DNA of 64,000 nucleotides from Liquidambar formosana (taxonomy: Eukaryota; Streptophyta; Magnoliopsida; Saxifragales; Altingiaceae): NCBI GenBank assembly GCA_039720395.1, contig CM077827.1:16221615-16285614 (forward strand), given 5' to 3'. Shown here one piece after another: positions 23,024 through 36,026 of this stretch. The first letter of the stretch is position 1. The number at the start of each line of letters is the position of its first letter. The notes below the pieces were generated by a model. The model was not told the DNA's origin. It worked only from the letters and a program-made list of their open reading frames with translations, and made no database searches. The translations under genes and the position numbers were made by a program.

Positions 23024-23260
23024 GGTCTGATCTCCATGGAGTACGTAGGCAACTGGATGCGTCTAGCGCAACCCAATGCATTGCATGATTGCATACATGA
23101 GAACAAGTTTTTAGTTGCATTTTTGGGATTTGCTGCGGGGATCCCATTTTGATGATTTCGAACTACAAAAGGGTCTGATCTTTGTAAAGTACGTAGGCAA
23201 CTGAATGCATCTAGCACGACCTGATACATCACATGATTGCCTATGATTTGCATGTGGACA
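23024..23260 (+). repeat. Two tandem copies of a 148-bp unit
   Basis: Copies start at 23024 and 23172 with GGTCTGATCT, then GTACGTAGGCAACTG and TGCATTGCATGATTGC-like words. It is the last array before the polypurine tract and 3' LTR. Confidence 0.8.
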
Positions 23261-23329
23261 AAATGTTCGTTTATGGATTTTCTTCTAAATACTCCCCACG
23301 AAGTGAGAAGAATTCGAAAAAGGGGCAAC

Positions 23330-24685
23330 TGTAACCCCATTTTGTCCCTATAATTGATAGTGAGTTCCCATTGATGAGATCCATGATATTTATTGTTAAC
23401 TTGGGTCTCTTTTCTGCGAGCAAAGCAAGCAATTGGGGTAAGTACATATATATGTGTGTGTGTATATATAATACCAATTGGGTAGAGTCCTCCCTATATA
23501 CCCTTCTCACCATTCTCATTCATCTCTCATTCATTTCAACTCATTCCCTCTCAATTGTATTCATTGTCTCCAATCAAAGCCTTTTTTATTTAGGCTTACA
23601 TTCACCTAACATCTGAAGTGGTGATGAATTCATCTCCCATTTACCAAGTGGTGTATCCACCATTTATCTCAAGTGATTCATCCACCATTTATCTCAAGTG
23701 ATTCTTCCGCTATTACCAAGTGGGGTATCCACCATTTATCATAAGTGATTCATTCACCATTTATCTTAAGTGATAAATATCTGCTGCTGTTTTGCTTCAA
23801 AATGACTGTCAACTTCACTTCTTCTGACTATCAACTTATGTCAGATTGACTGTAACTTCACTATTTCAATAATTTCTTTTCTTTTTAAGTGTGAAACCCA
23901 CTCCAAGAAGGGACAAAAGTGGGGAATGGTGGGGAAATTAGGTAAATGGGAGATGTGTAGGATGGCAAAAAAAAAAAGAATTAGGGAATGGTGGGGGAAA
24001 TTCGGCAAGTAAATAAGCTTGCACTTTAATCCTTCCCTATAAATAGCAAGAGCTTGAGAGAGTTCAAGGACACCAAAAAAATTAGAGGGCTAGAAGGTAA
24101 TGCTAAAACTCTGAGAGAAAATAGAGAAAAAGAGAGACTTGGGGAGGAGAGTTCTTGTAGGGAAAATACTAAAAAAGAGAGAAGTTGCATTGAGAGAAAA
24201 TAAAAGGGAGATGACTTGTGAGGAAGGGAAATAGCTTGTTTAGCACAACAAAAAGACTGCACCAAATTGACAATGCACCTGAGGGACTGTTTAAACACTA
24301 ACCAATTTCAATTGCAAGAGGTATGAATTTATATTTGACAGTAGAATTATATAAATTATATTTTTTTTGTTTATTTTATTAATATGTCGTTTGTGTGTGT
24401 TTTAATTATTGCATGATATATGGGTGATCCAGATTAAATTAAGAGACTAAACATGGTCAATGAATACAAAATGAGGGTCGGTTTATTACTGGGCATTGTT
24501 AGGTGCCTAACACCTTCCCAATATGTACCTTAGTTCTAGACCTTCTCTAGTTAATAAAAATGGTTCTTGGGACCTTCCAGGTGGCGACTCTTATTCATAT
24601 GCTAATCTTCCAGAGTTAGCACCATCAGAAGCAAAAGAAGGTAAAATGCGTGTAAAAAAAGAGCACGTAAATCAATGCGCTCACA
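23330..24685 (+). repeat. 3' LTR of the Tat-like gypsy element
   Basis: 1356 bp, from TGTAACCCCATTTTG to GCGCTCACA. It lies after a polypurine tract, so it is a 3' LTR of a plus-strand element. The 3' part has GGTGCCTAACACCTTCCCA and GGTGGCGACTC, as in the solo LTR at 2562-4067. The five bases after it are AAGGG; the 5' end of the element was not found, so the duplication cannot be confirmed. Confidence 0.75.
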
Positions 24686-27600
24686 AAGGGCAAACAATGA
24701 ATGATCAATGAAATGTAATCGATTAACTTGGAAATAATTAAAAGCGTAAAATGGTGAACATGAGGACCACCCTCCCACTCCACCACATGAAGACTAAGGA
24801 CTCGCCAAATCGGTGAAAGAAGCTTTTGAAGTCTTGTAAGGATGAATTTTGAAGATCAAAAGAAGAACCTGACTACAAAACTCAAATCTGGAAATGATCT
24901 ACTTCTCATTCTAAAAAAAAAAAAAGATGGAAAAAGCAAAATAAAAATTAAAGAGAAAAAAGCACAAAAAGAAGAGAGTGGAGGGATCAACATACATTCA
25001 AGATGGCCAAAAAGATGAAGCAACCAAAAGAAGACCTTGTAATCAAAAAGACTAGATCATCCATTCAAGAGATGCAAAGAAGAGTTGAAGTCAAGTTGAG
25101 GGTGATTCATATGCGGTTATGTGTAGAGTTTAGGCTCACTAGGTTGAAAACCTGAAAAGGCGATCTAGGCAAAAGTTAGGGCTTTTGAAAAAAGAAAATA
25201 TGAAAAAAGAAGAGTGAATTCCTTGAACTACAAGGGCCTAATTCTCCACCAAAAGAAATGTTAGTTTGTTCGATTAATGTCTTGTAAAGATTAAAGTGGA
25301 GATATAAAGGCAGCCCATAAAGTCACTTTGGGTGCAGTCAAATTCATTAAAATAAAAAAATAAAAAAATAAAAAATAAAAAAAAGGAAAGAGAAAGAAAG
25401 AAAGGGTTTTTGCATATAATTAACCATTGAAAGCAATTCTTTGTGACTAAGTTAAAAAGAAACAGTTTCGTTCATTGAATTAGTGAATTTAAAATAATAC
25501 ACGCCACTAAGAGAATTAATTTGATTGTTCTTCTTTTTCAATTTGTTCTTGTTTGGTTTAACTTTCCCAACTCCTTCGCTTTTCTTGATTCCTGTGTCTC
25601 TAATGGTCATTGACCTTGTCCATTGAAATTTCTTATTCATCATGATTCATTTGCAAAGTCCATTAGATCCCATCTTGTCATACCTTTTAACTTAGGCTCT
25701 TGTCATGGATTTATTGATGGAAAAGGGGTAACGATAACCATTAAGGAATGATTTGCCTTAGCTGTAGGCATGAGATTTTGTGAGCTTGGGAGAATGGGTG
25801 TTATTTTCTGTGTACTTAGGGCTAATTTATCTCGCTTGATCGAAGAACTTAAATGTGTTAACCAAGAGAAGTGGACATATCGCTTTATGAATTCAGGGGC
25901 TGATAAAGCTTGTTAAAGAAGAATTTGAATGTGTGTTGGGGGCTAGTTTATTTTTGAATGAGTTGATGAGGAGAATAGATTGGGGTTTTGTGATTTGAAC
26001 CCCTTTATGCTAGGATACTTGCAAGATCCAAAGAAATGTGTGAGAAAAAGAAAAAAAAAGGAAAAAAAAAAAAAAAGAAGAAGAGAAAAGAAAAGAAGAA
26101 GAACCTACTAGGTTGAAAACCTGAAAGGGCAGCCAAGGCAAAAATTAGGGCAACCCGCTAGGTTGAAAACCCATAAGAGTAATCTAGGAAAAAGTTAGGG
26201 TTTTAAAAGAAGAAGGGAAGAAGAGTTTCCACTCTATTTTTATACCTTGAAGAAGAATCCATGGGTTTGATCTAATCCTCTTGAAATGCACTGTTTCCTA
26301 AGAAGGCATGACCACTATGTTGTAAAGAAAGAAAAATGCTTTTAAGAAAAATTTCACAGACTGTGCTAAGTCTGGATAGCTGACCTAAAAGCTTTATGAG
26401 AAAAATGAGATGAAAATGATGATTGTTATTCCATGTGTAAGTTGCATGTCTTTTGGTCTAGCCGTAAATCATTTACAAAATAATCAATTGGAGCCTTCCC
26501 CAATACATTCCAAAGGCTTGATACTTGGTTTATTTTGACTTAGAACACGTTGAGACTCAAAGATTGAGTTATGTCTTGTGATCATTTATTGTAGTCCATA
26601 TTAAAAAAAAAAAACAAAAAAACAAAACACAAAATCTTGGCAAATGAAAAGATAAGATTTCAAAAATGTGAAGATGCTAAAAATGATGTGAAAAATTGAA
26701 ATTATTGTTTTCCTTGAAAAAGAATGAGGTTTAGGAAGAAGTTTTCACCTAGAAGGGATATAGTTATTGATTTTGTTGCATGCTTAATAGGCTTTATGAC
26801 TGCATTGAATTTGCATACATGACCTAGGAATGTATGTTTTGAAAAGAATAAGAATTGAAAATGGTGATTTCGGTCTGTTTTGACAATGATCGAATATGAG
26901 TGATATGCGTTCAAATTTTAGGATCATGCGGCGAAATCTCTCGATTTCAAACCTTATAGCTAAGTCTGTTGATTAAATCATATAACATAATCTTTTGATT
27001 TTGAAATATATGACAAAATGCTTGTAAATCATATAACAAAATCCTGTTGATTCTGAATCATATTACTAGAAGTTTGTTCCTTGAATCATATAGCATAATC
27101 TTTTCGATTTTGAACTATATGGTAAACTGCTTGTTGAATCGTAGGGCGAAATCTTGTTGATTCTAAACTATATAACAAAACCCACTTTCTTTGAACCATA
27201 TAGCATAATCATTTGATTTTGAACTATATGGCAAATTGCTTGTGAATCATATGGCGAAATCTTGTTGATTCCAAACTATATGACAAAACCCACTTTCTTT
27301 GAACCACATAGCATAATCTTCTAATTTTGAACTATGTGGAAAATTACTTGTGAATCATATGACGAAATCTTGTTAATTCCAAATCATATGACAAGAAATA
27401 TGTTCTTTGAACCACATAGCATAATCTTTTGATTTTGAACTCTATAGCAAATTGGTTTTTTGAATCACACAACAAAATCTTGCTGATTCTGAATTGTATG
27501 ACAACATTCCTTTTCTTTGAACCGTATAGCATAATCTTTTGATTTTGAACTATGTGGCAAGTTAATTTTGAATCATACAGCAAATTTTTTTGATTCCAAA

Positions 27601-27978
27601 CTGTGTGACAAGAATTTTAATGTGTGATTAGAATGTTTGAGTATTTTTGGTCTGTTTGGAATTCTGCGAAACTCATGAGGAGTACCTTTATGTGTGAAGA
27701 GTTCTGCAAAACTCATAAGGAGTATGATTGTGTGTGAGGAGTTTATGAGTGACGAGTTCTATGGGTTGGTGGCGTCCAACCTATATAATTCAGTGATATA
27801 ATTACCTTTTCATATGTTTCCCCAGTAGTTATTAGTAAAGTCTGTCCTTGTGGCTTAGTGTTTCCATTTTTAATTTATGGATATTGATGAAATCTATTCA
27901 TAATGTCAAAAATGGGTTGTTTTTTTTTTTTATCATTGGTGTTCAAAAGTGAAACTTGTTTCACCTATGAGGGGCTTC
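24686..27978 (+). mobile_element. Second Tat-like internal region, non-coding
   Basis: No domain is readable. The block repeats the hallmarks of the first Tat-like element: CTAGGTTGAAAACCTGAAA with CTAGGCAAAAGTTAGGG (25139-25180, and twice at 26105-26205), purine-rich tracts (24900-24965, 25350-25410, 26040-26100) and a long tandem array (26930-27610). It ends at a purine-rich ATGAGGGGCT just before an LTR-like start at 27979. Hence it is probably the 3' interior of another plus-strand Tat-like element whose 5' half is missing. Confidence 0.6.
26930..27610 (+). repeat. Six tandem copies of a 109-bp unit
   Basis: The word GCATAATCTTTTGATTTTGA and variants recur at 26985, 27093, 27203, 27311, 27419 and 27529 (steps 108, 110, 108, 108, 110). 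Each unit also holds TGAATCATATGGCGAAATC and TTCTTTGAACCATATA. No reading frame spans it. Confidence 0.9.
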
Positions 27979-28941
27979 TATCACACCCCATTTTTGTCAT
28001 CCTAGTTAGAGGTCATCATTTCATGTGAGTCTTTGCTCTTTTTTTTTTTAGTCTAGTCATTTGCATTAAGTTTTCATAACATTAAGGATCATGTATAAAG
28101 TTTGGACCAATTTGGAGGAGGTTTAAGTGGTTAATAAGAGATTTTGCGACTTTGAAGGCATTTTCGTCTTTTAAGTCGTATATTTTCCGTTTGACTTTGA
28201 AATGATCCCCGAGTTGTATCTACAAGATCATATTGGTATATAGAGCCTATTTATAGGTTCAATTTGACGAATTAATGGTTTAGAATCAATTCGGCTCATA
28301 ATAAATCAGGATGGCTATAAGACCCTCTCTTTGTTCACTCAAATTGGCTCATGTGTCCTACTCAATTTTCCTTCATTAAACTTTAATTGGGCTTTATTTT
28401 ATTCCAAAACATGTTTTAAAAGGTTGGATTTTAGTTTTGAAAGCATTTGGCTCAACCTTATGTGCAAACCCTAGCTTTGCGACAATGGAATATAGTGACT
28501 AGCCGCCTTTGTAAAACCTAACCATGCACCTATGGTTAAGGGTTTTTGTCCTAAAATATCTAAAAATGTGTTCCTTTTCAAAGTACGATCGTTTTGGCTT
28601 TTATTTCATCAAAATTGGACTTAATTTGACTCCTGAAACACTTCTGGAAGGCAAAGGAGTGCAAAAAAGGAAGCATCCAGCAAAGGCCCTCAAGTAAGCA
28701 AGCCTCATTCTCCTCTTCTCTTCTTCTCTTCTCTTCTTCTCTCCTTCTCTCAAGTTTTATTCTCTACATGTTTAGGATGATTACTTAACTTAGTTATCAT
28801 GTCTATTGGATATTGTTGATCTTATATGATGCATATTATGATGATAGCATAATAAATTACTCTAATTAAGTGAAAGTTAAGAAAATTTCCAAAAATTACA
28901 GAAATTTACAATACTTATTATGAAAATTCCACAATTATACC
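27979..28941 (+). repeat. 5' part of a Tat-like LTR
   Basis: It begins TATCACACCCCATTTTTGTCATC, apparently a mutated TGTCACACCCC start. The first 660 bp match the reverse complement of 34150-34811 over their length at clearly more than 75% by eye, then similarity fades near 28650. A short tract of TCTTCTC repeats lies at 28710-28750. It follows the second Tat-like interior, so it is probably that element's 3' LTR, cut at about 28941. Confidence 0.65.
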
Positions 28942-30430
28942 TGTGAACACAAGAAAACGGCTTGCGAGATCACATGTCAAAACAAATGAGTTGCCACCCC
29001 ATTTTTAAGGAATGGTGGAAACCCTAAATAAAAAAAAAAAAAAAGTTTTATTTCCAAAAACACATATAACTCCATTTTAAAAGGAAAGGTAAAGTATTGA
29101 ACCAAAAATTGGATTTGAGGGCTAAGTTACGATGTGGGAAGGTTCTGAGCCAAACCCATAGGCACCCACATCGCTTGAGTTGGTCTCTTAACTTAATTGG
29201 GCTAATTTAATGACTTAAACACATGCAAATCAATATCAATCAATAAAATACAACAGGCTAATCAATCATAAATCCATCCTACTCTACTAGCAATCATAAG
29301 AGATAAATAATAAAAGAGAGAGAAGAGAAAACCTAGGATACTTAGTATCCTAGGGTGGACTTAAACATCAATTGAGTGCCGACGTACCTTACACGAACAT
29401 GCAAGGATCAAAGTCCACGTAGTTCAATAGAGAAGGAGTTATTTTCTTCACAATGAACTACCATAAATCCTAATTTTCCATTTAAAGAAAAAGGAAAGTT
29501 TCCAAAGAATAAGAAGTTTTCAAAAGGAAAAGAGAAAATAAGAAGTTTTATAAAGAATGGAACTTTGAAGAGAATAGAGAGTTTAAAAGAATGGAAACCT
29601 AAGAATTATCATAATTCAATGTAAAGAAAATAACCCAAGAAAGAGAAGGGAACAATTCATAACAAAACTTACCATAATCCAACTTACCATACGCCAATCA
29701 TCTCAAATCATTGAGAAAATACCAAATAATCGTCCTATGCTATAGGACAATTATCATGCTCAAACAAACCATATTCATGCTTAAATCATCATTAGAACAC
29801 CTAAATCAAACCTAGATAGAATACTAAACACCCCTAAAATATCCTAATAATCATGCAAAAAGAAGAAAATGAACAATTAATAAAACCCTAATGCAATAGG
29901 ACATCTATCATACAATAACTAATCCTAGAACATGCAAAACTCACTCCCTATATGCAACCAAACATGATAATCACCAGAACATAAGCAAAAATTAATTAAA
30001 AACATGCTAACAACCTATTAAAATCATAAAAAAGGACACTAATCATATTTCAAAACTGTAGACTCCATAGCACATAAGAAGGAAGAAAACATAGCCTGGA
30101 TGTAATAATCCTTATGCTTGCGATAATTTATCAAACTCACATATTTATGTTATGAAATAACATCATGAATCATGCAAAATCATCACAAACAATTCATACT
30201 AACATCCTAAGCATGCTTGCATCACAACAATATCCATACAAGGGAAAACCCTAATTCTAGAGAGAGAAAATCACTATTTCGGCATGAAACAAAGAAAAAT
30301 TAGCTTAAATAATTATTAAAAATGTCTAATGCGAGTAATTAAGGTTAAGAAAATTATAATATGGTGATTAAGGTGTAAAAATGATATTAAAATTAAAAAA
30401 AAAAATTATGAATTTAGACATATTAGGTAT
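28942..30430 (-). repeat. 3' part of a Tat-like LTR, reverse orientation
   Basis: It starts (plus strand) TGTGAACACAAGAAAACGG, matching TGTGAAACCAAGAAAATAG at 31767, and the next 480 bp run parallel with 31767-32310 (shared words CGAGATCACATGT, CCACCCCATTTTTAA, GAGTTGGTCTCTTAA, CATCAATTGAGTGC). Further on both are rich in the same AACCCTAAT and CATGCA words. It is the 3' half of an LTR in minus orientation; the 5' half is absent. The right limit is uncertain. Confidence 0.6.
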
Positions 30431-30699
30431 TTATTAAATTAAATGAGTATTGTTGCTACCCGAAAAATCCCATGCAGCCCTCCGGCAAGGAGCGCTCTTA
30501 GAAGATTTATGACACGACCCCGATTAGCATGGAATAAGGGTTGTGATAAGATGGGTTTGAACAAATTGATTATGTTCAGTTCATGGCCGTCTCAACTACT
30601 CTAAATATACAAGCATTTTCAGAGTAATCGAGGCTATGAATTTACCACCAATCAAACGTTTGAGGATATGATTGGACATCCTAAGGTTTATCTGAAAAT

Positions 30700-30870
30700 G
30701 GGTTCATTTGAGATCCATTTGAAAATTAATTCATTTGGGATCTATTTGAAAATTAATCCATTTGAGGTCTGTTTGAGAATTTTGGTCCATTTGAGGTCCT
30801 TATTGAAAATTGGTCCATTTGAGGTCCTTTTAAAAAATTTGTCCATTTGCACAAGGTCCTATTCAAGATA
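30700..30870 (+). repeat. Six tandem copies of a 27-29-bp unit
   Basis: The word TCCATTTGAGGTC(C/T) recurs at 30704, 30732, 30759, 30788, 30815 and 30843, separated by TTGAAAATTAAT or TTGAAAATTGG. A 71-codon frame crosses the array but has no recognisable domain. Confidence 0.85.
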
Positions 30871-31766
30871 TCATAACAAATAAGTGTGAAAATTCAAAAT
30901 AGTGGCATTTCATGAATTCCTTAGAATTGATTTTACAACATCAATTATAATGATAATTTCAACATTTTAAAATATTCTAATTCAATGTAATAGGTTTATG
31001 CTTTCAATCCTATATAATTAAAAGGAGAAATTAGCGAGAAGTCTCCTATATAGTGGATGCATAAGTCCACAGGAAAAACTTATGCATCTATAAGTCCATT
31101 TTTAAGTAAAACATAGTGTATTTATGAAAGTCTTAAATGCATGAAGTCAATTATACCCTTAAGTTGTTAGTTTTTATTTTCAAACTTTAAAATAGCATAA
31201 CTTTCAATCTATATGTAGGTTTTTAATAAAATTTATATTTTTGGAATATGTTCGTCAAGATCTTCTAAACAAGACCTATAATGAATATAAAATTATGATG
31301 AATTTTTTATATTAAAAAAAAATAAACAGTTACATTGAATATATATAACTATTTCAAAATAGTTACATTTAACTATTTTGTGTAAGATTCAATTGTCCAC
31401 AAAACAGATTTAAATTTAACTATTTTGGGTGAGTTTCAAAATAATTACTTCATAAATTTTTTTAAATAATTATATATAATTGTTTTGTGTCGATTCAATT
31501 GCCCAGATCTATCAACTTAAAATCAATCCATGAAGCCTAAATTAATTTAATCAAAAGGAAAAGAAAGGAAAAATAGATAGGGAGAAATGAAGCCCTTCTA
31601 ATAGTTTAATCAACGATGTGAGTGGTGACAAAGGTGTTTTCAAAGTGTTTTCCATAGGGATCTTAAGGTTGGGACAAAACAAAGAAGAAAAAACTAGTCG
31701 GTGAGGTTAGATATTTGTAAAACCAGTGGTACATCTCCCAAAGCAACATTTATCCCTCCAACCGTT
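30871..31766. other. Unassigned AT-rich spacer
   Basis: No gene or terminal repeat recognised. It contains repeats of AACTATTTTG(G/T)GT-like words (31340-31480). The last 80 bp hold CATCTCCCAAAGCA, which recurs just past the far end of the following LTR at 34816. Confidence 0.5.
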
Positions 31767-34700
31767 TGTGAAACCAAGAAAATAGCCCACGAGATCACAT
31801 GTGAAAACAAAGGAGTCACCACCCCATTTTTAAAGAAGGAGGGAAACCCTAAAAAATATGTTTTATTTCCAAAACACACATGACTCCATTTTAAAAGGAA
31901 ATGCAAAGGTCTTAAACCAAAAATTGGATTCGGGGGCTAAATTATGATGTAGGGAAGTTCTGAGCTAAGCCTATAGGCACCCTCATCGCCCGAGTTGGTC
32001 TCTTAATTTGATTAGGTTAATTTAATGACTTAAACACATGCAAATCAATATCAATCAATAAAATACAGCATGCATATCAATCACCAATCCATCCTACTCC
32101 ACTAGCAATCACAAGAGATAAATAAGAAATAAAAGCATGAATCCATCTTACTCCACTAGCAATCACATGTGATGGATAAAATAAAAGAAAAGAAGAAAAC
32201 CTAGCATACTTAGTATCCTAAAGCAAACTTGAACATCAATTGAGTGCTTACGTACCTTGTATTAAACGTACAAGGATCAAAGTCCACGTAGTTCAATTAG
32301 AATAGATTATAGCCTAATAGAGACTTATGGTAAACTTCTAGGTTTCCTTCCATAAGGATTTCCAAAGACAAATGATTCTTAATATGATATGATATTTAAT
32401 TTCAATAAAAGATGGAAACTTTTTAAAAAGGGGAGGAAGGAAACCCTATAATTCACCATATCCCTTTATTAGGAAACAACCCTAGGAGGGAGAAGAGAAA
32501 AGAAAAGAGAGAAGGAGGGTATTTTCTACACCCATCATGCTTACCATTCGCAACTTGTCAAATAAGTACCCCATTTCATAAGGTAATCACCATGTTTGCA
32601 AACTTTTTATTTGCAATAGCCAAAAAATAATCATCACCCCACATTTTATGGGATAATTGCACCTGCTTAGCTCACAATTTGCCATTTGTATGCTCAGGAT
32701 ATCATCACAAAGATAATTATTAAATCTGGAAAGAATATATCAAGACCTAAAATAAAATTACCCTAACAATGATACAAAAGACAAAAATCAAAGAATAACA
32801 AAACCCTAATATGCTCCTACATGCAATGGCCTAGTCTATATGCATGAAAATTATGAAAAATATGCAAAAGATTCTATAATAATCATGAGAATATCAAATA
32901 ATATCATTAAGTATGCAAACAAAGGTAACTTAAGACAAATATATGATATTTTATGTAAAACATAAAAAGAGGCTTTCTTACGGCAAGCTTTCTTAAGCAA
33001 AATTATCCTAAGATAATTTTACGTGGAAATCACCTCATATAAAGGTTCTCTCAACATATCCTACATAAAATATATACTTTAGAACATATTAGAAGTGATG
33101 GCATGCTTAAACACATTCCCAAATACCCTCAACTTTTCCCTACCCTCTAAAAAGGATAATTATCCTTAGAAAAGGATAATATCTCCAAAAACCCCAGAAA
33201 ATCCACTACATGAATGCAAACCTAGCATGATTCAACTATATGTAACATATACAAAACAACTATGATGAGCAATAACTCAAAAAGCTAGGTTAAATATGCT
33301 ATATGAAACTTACATGAAATAAAGATAACGAAAACCCTAATTTCACAACTATACATTACAACACATGAACCAATCCTAAGACATGCTCAAACTATCATCA
33401 ATATCATCAATATCGTTTATATTAACTAATAAAAGCATTAACTCATGACAATCATCACTGAAAATAGGCCATATGGAATATGCATGACTTAAAAGGATAA
33501 AAAGGATAATGCTTTCAAAAACATAGTAAACTAAGGATTATAAAGCATATCAAACCATGACCTATCCTTAAATTATACATATAATATCACAAAATCACTG
33601 GATTTAATCAATATGCAGAGCTACTACATGCATTAAAACTATCATAGAAGATGAAGAAGAAGAATTAAACCCTAATTCCAATAATTAAAAAGAGTTTACC
33701 TCTTGCAGAGCTTGCCTTTGAAATACTTCTTCTCTTCCTTGCTTAGGGTTAGAAAACCTCTATTTAATGTTCTTTAACTCTCCAAATTCATAGCTCCCTC
33801 TCTCTCTCTAAGTATAAAGTGCACTTGTGGCCTCCCTATGTGCTGAATATCATATTCTTTATATAAGGGACTGACCTAATAAACTAATGGCTAAAATTAA
33901 TTCATTAAATAATAATCCTAGGGCTATTAGAGACTCTCTTAATGCTTAAATAACTCAAAGTTACTCAATTTTAGAAGGAAACAACTTACAAGGGCAGAAA
34001 AATCCGTCAAAAAAGAGAAGGATAGGCAAAAACCTAAACAAACACGGAGACCCCGGGTAACTGTCCAAGCCCAGACGATTACCTAAAAGGTTCCATCAGC
34101 CCGCCTTAGTTTAGACTCCTTCGCCTTTCGGAAGTCTTTTAGGGGTCAAATTAAGTCCGATTTTAACGAAATAAAAGCCAAAACAACCGTGCTTTGAAAA
34201 AAAAAAAAAAAGAACAAACAAACATTTTTGGACATTTTAGGACAAAAACCCTTAACCATGGGTGCATGGTTAGGTTTTACAAAGGCGACTAACCACGGTG
34301 CATCATCGTCACAAAGCTAGGTTTTGCACACAGGGTTAAGCCAAATACTTTCCAAACCAAAATTCAATCTCTTAAAACATGTTTATGAAGTAAATAAATC
34401 CCAATTGAAGTGAAATGAAAGAAAATTGAGTAGGTGACATGAGTCAATTTAAGCGAACCAAGAAAGGGTCTTATAGTCATCCTGAACCATTATGAGCCGA
34501 ATTGATTTTAAACCATTAATTCATCAAATTGGACCTATGTATAAACTTCATATATCCATATAAAGTCAAAGGAACAACTTGGAACTCATTTAAAAGTCAA
34601 ATGGAAAGTATACGACTTAAAAGACGATAATACCCTCAAAGTCGCAAAATTTCTTATTAACTATTGAAATCAACTCCAAATCAATCCAAAATTCATACAC

Positions 34701-34811
34701 AAGATCTTCAATACCATAAAAACTCAATGCAAAATACTAGACTCAAAAATGAGACAAAAACCTACATGAAATTATGATTGCTAGATAAGATGACAAAAAT
34801 GGGGTGTGACA
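31767..34811 (-). mobile_element. Long solo LTR, Tat-like gypsy
   Basis: Read on the minus strand it starts TGTCACACCCCATTTTTGTC at 34811 and ends with GGTTTCACA at 31767, 3045 bp without any coding domain. The TG and CA ends and related copies at 27979-28941 and 28942-30430 support the limits. The flanks are CCGTT on the left and CCATC on the right, so a target duplication is not exact and may have decayed. A poly-A stretch lies at 34198-34211. Confidence 0.65.
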
Positions 34812-36021
34812 CCATCCATCTCCCAAAGCAAAACCAGTGAGATTAGATTTTGTTTAGCACAGTACCTCGGCCGGCGACAAAATGACTTGAGGACACAAAG
34901 ACACAAAGGTGAGAACTGCACGTGGGTTTGGCTTGAAGTTAAGGTGGGAGGATACTTTGGTTAGAAGAAATCTAAGATAGACCTTATGCTATATAAGTTT
35001 TGAGCGTGAACTCATGGCTGCACAAGTCCGAGTTTAAGGACTTGTTGTCAAAGTCCCCTAATTAAAATTTGTTGAATTATTTAATTTCGAATTGGACAAC
35101 CAAACATGCCCTTAACAAATACCTCTAATGTCATAAAATGCTCAAACTTTATCAAAATTGGGCATTTTCTAACATTATGTATTTGTATTAAGTTGAGGAC
35201 CCTAATCTTTATCAAAATTTTATTTAAAAAAGAGTCCACATTTTGTGTGGAATCCGTTGGTACCATGCTAAGGCAATACTTTATGCCACATCAAATTAAT
35301 TCACCCAACTACCCAAGTAGTCACATGATAACTATAAATTAATAAACTAAGACTATGTGCAAGCAATGTGACTTTTCCTGTTGTGGTAAGTGAAGAAAAT
35401 AGTTTATTTTTTAATGGAAATTTCAATTTTTTGTGACCCTTTTGGTCATCCTGCGTTCCTAGATAACAACTATGTAACTCGATTAGTCTTTGGCTTGGTA
35501 GATGGAGTTTCAAAATAGATTGTGTGTTTAGTACTCCAGAATGCAATTGAATAATACTTTCAACCCTCACATATAAATAATCACGAATTTGATGGTTTTT
35601 TTTAGAAAAAACCATTTTTGCAACACGTGAAGCCTACCTATATTAATTCATGATTTCCGGTGAAGCCTATATTAACTCTTGTGTATTATATATATGAGTT
35701 TTAATCAAAACAAACATGAAACATTTAAGATCATTACATGCTTACATGATACCAATAAAAAACCAACACATGAGTCAAACAAAAAAGAAAAAAAAAATCC
35801 TGCATAGGAAAAAGAAATGATGCAAGAAATACAAGCAATTCAAAAACAAAAACTAGAAAAGGAAAAAATAATACGAGTAATAATAATATAAGTAATAAAA
35901 AGAAAACCTCATTGCTGTAGACATCCCCTGCCAGAAAAGAGAACCACTTTTACCACAGCTCAAGTTCATTTGCAATCACCCTACAAACAAAACAAATAAA
36001 GAAAAAGTAACCCAGTTTTAC
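34812..36021. other. Unassigned intergenic sequence
   Basis: No gene is visible; open frames of about 60-100 codons on both strands have no recognisable domain and low complexity. The last 350 bp are A-rich. It ends where the LARD-like element is inserted at GAAGG, and the same host sequence resumes at 40155 in the 3' flank of the DUF761 gene. Confidence 0.5.
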
Positions 36022-36026
36022 GAAGG

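Larger units (their letters stand above)
21132..23329 (+). mobile_element. Tat-like gypsy element, right part of interior
   Basis: This continues the region broken at 11276. No protein domain is visible. It consists of non-coding sequence with three successive tandem arrays and ends with a purine-rich stretch AAAAAGGGGCAAC (about 23317-23329), a plausible polypurine tract directly before the LTR that begins TGTAACCCC at 23330. Confidence 0.7.
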
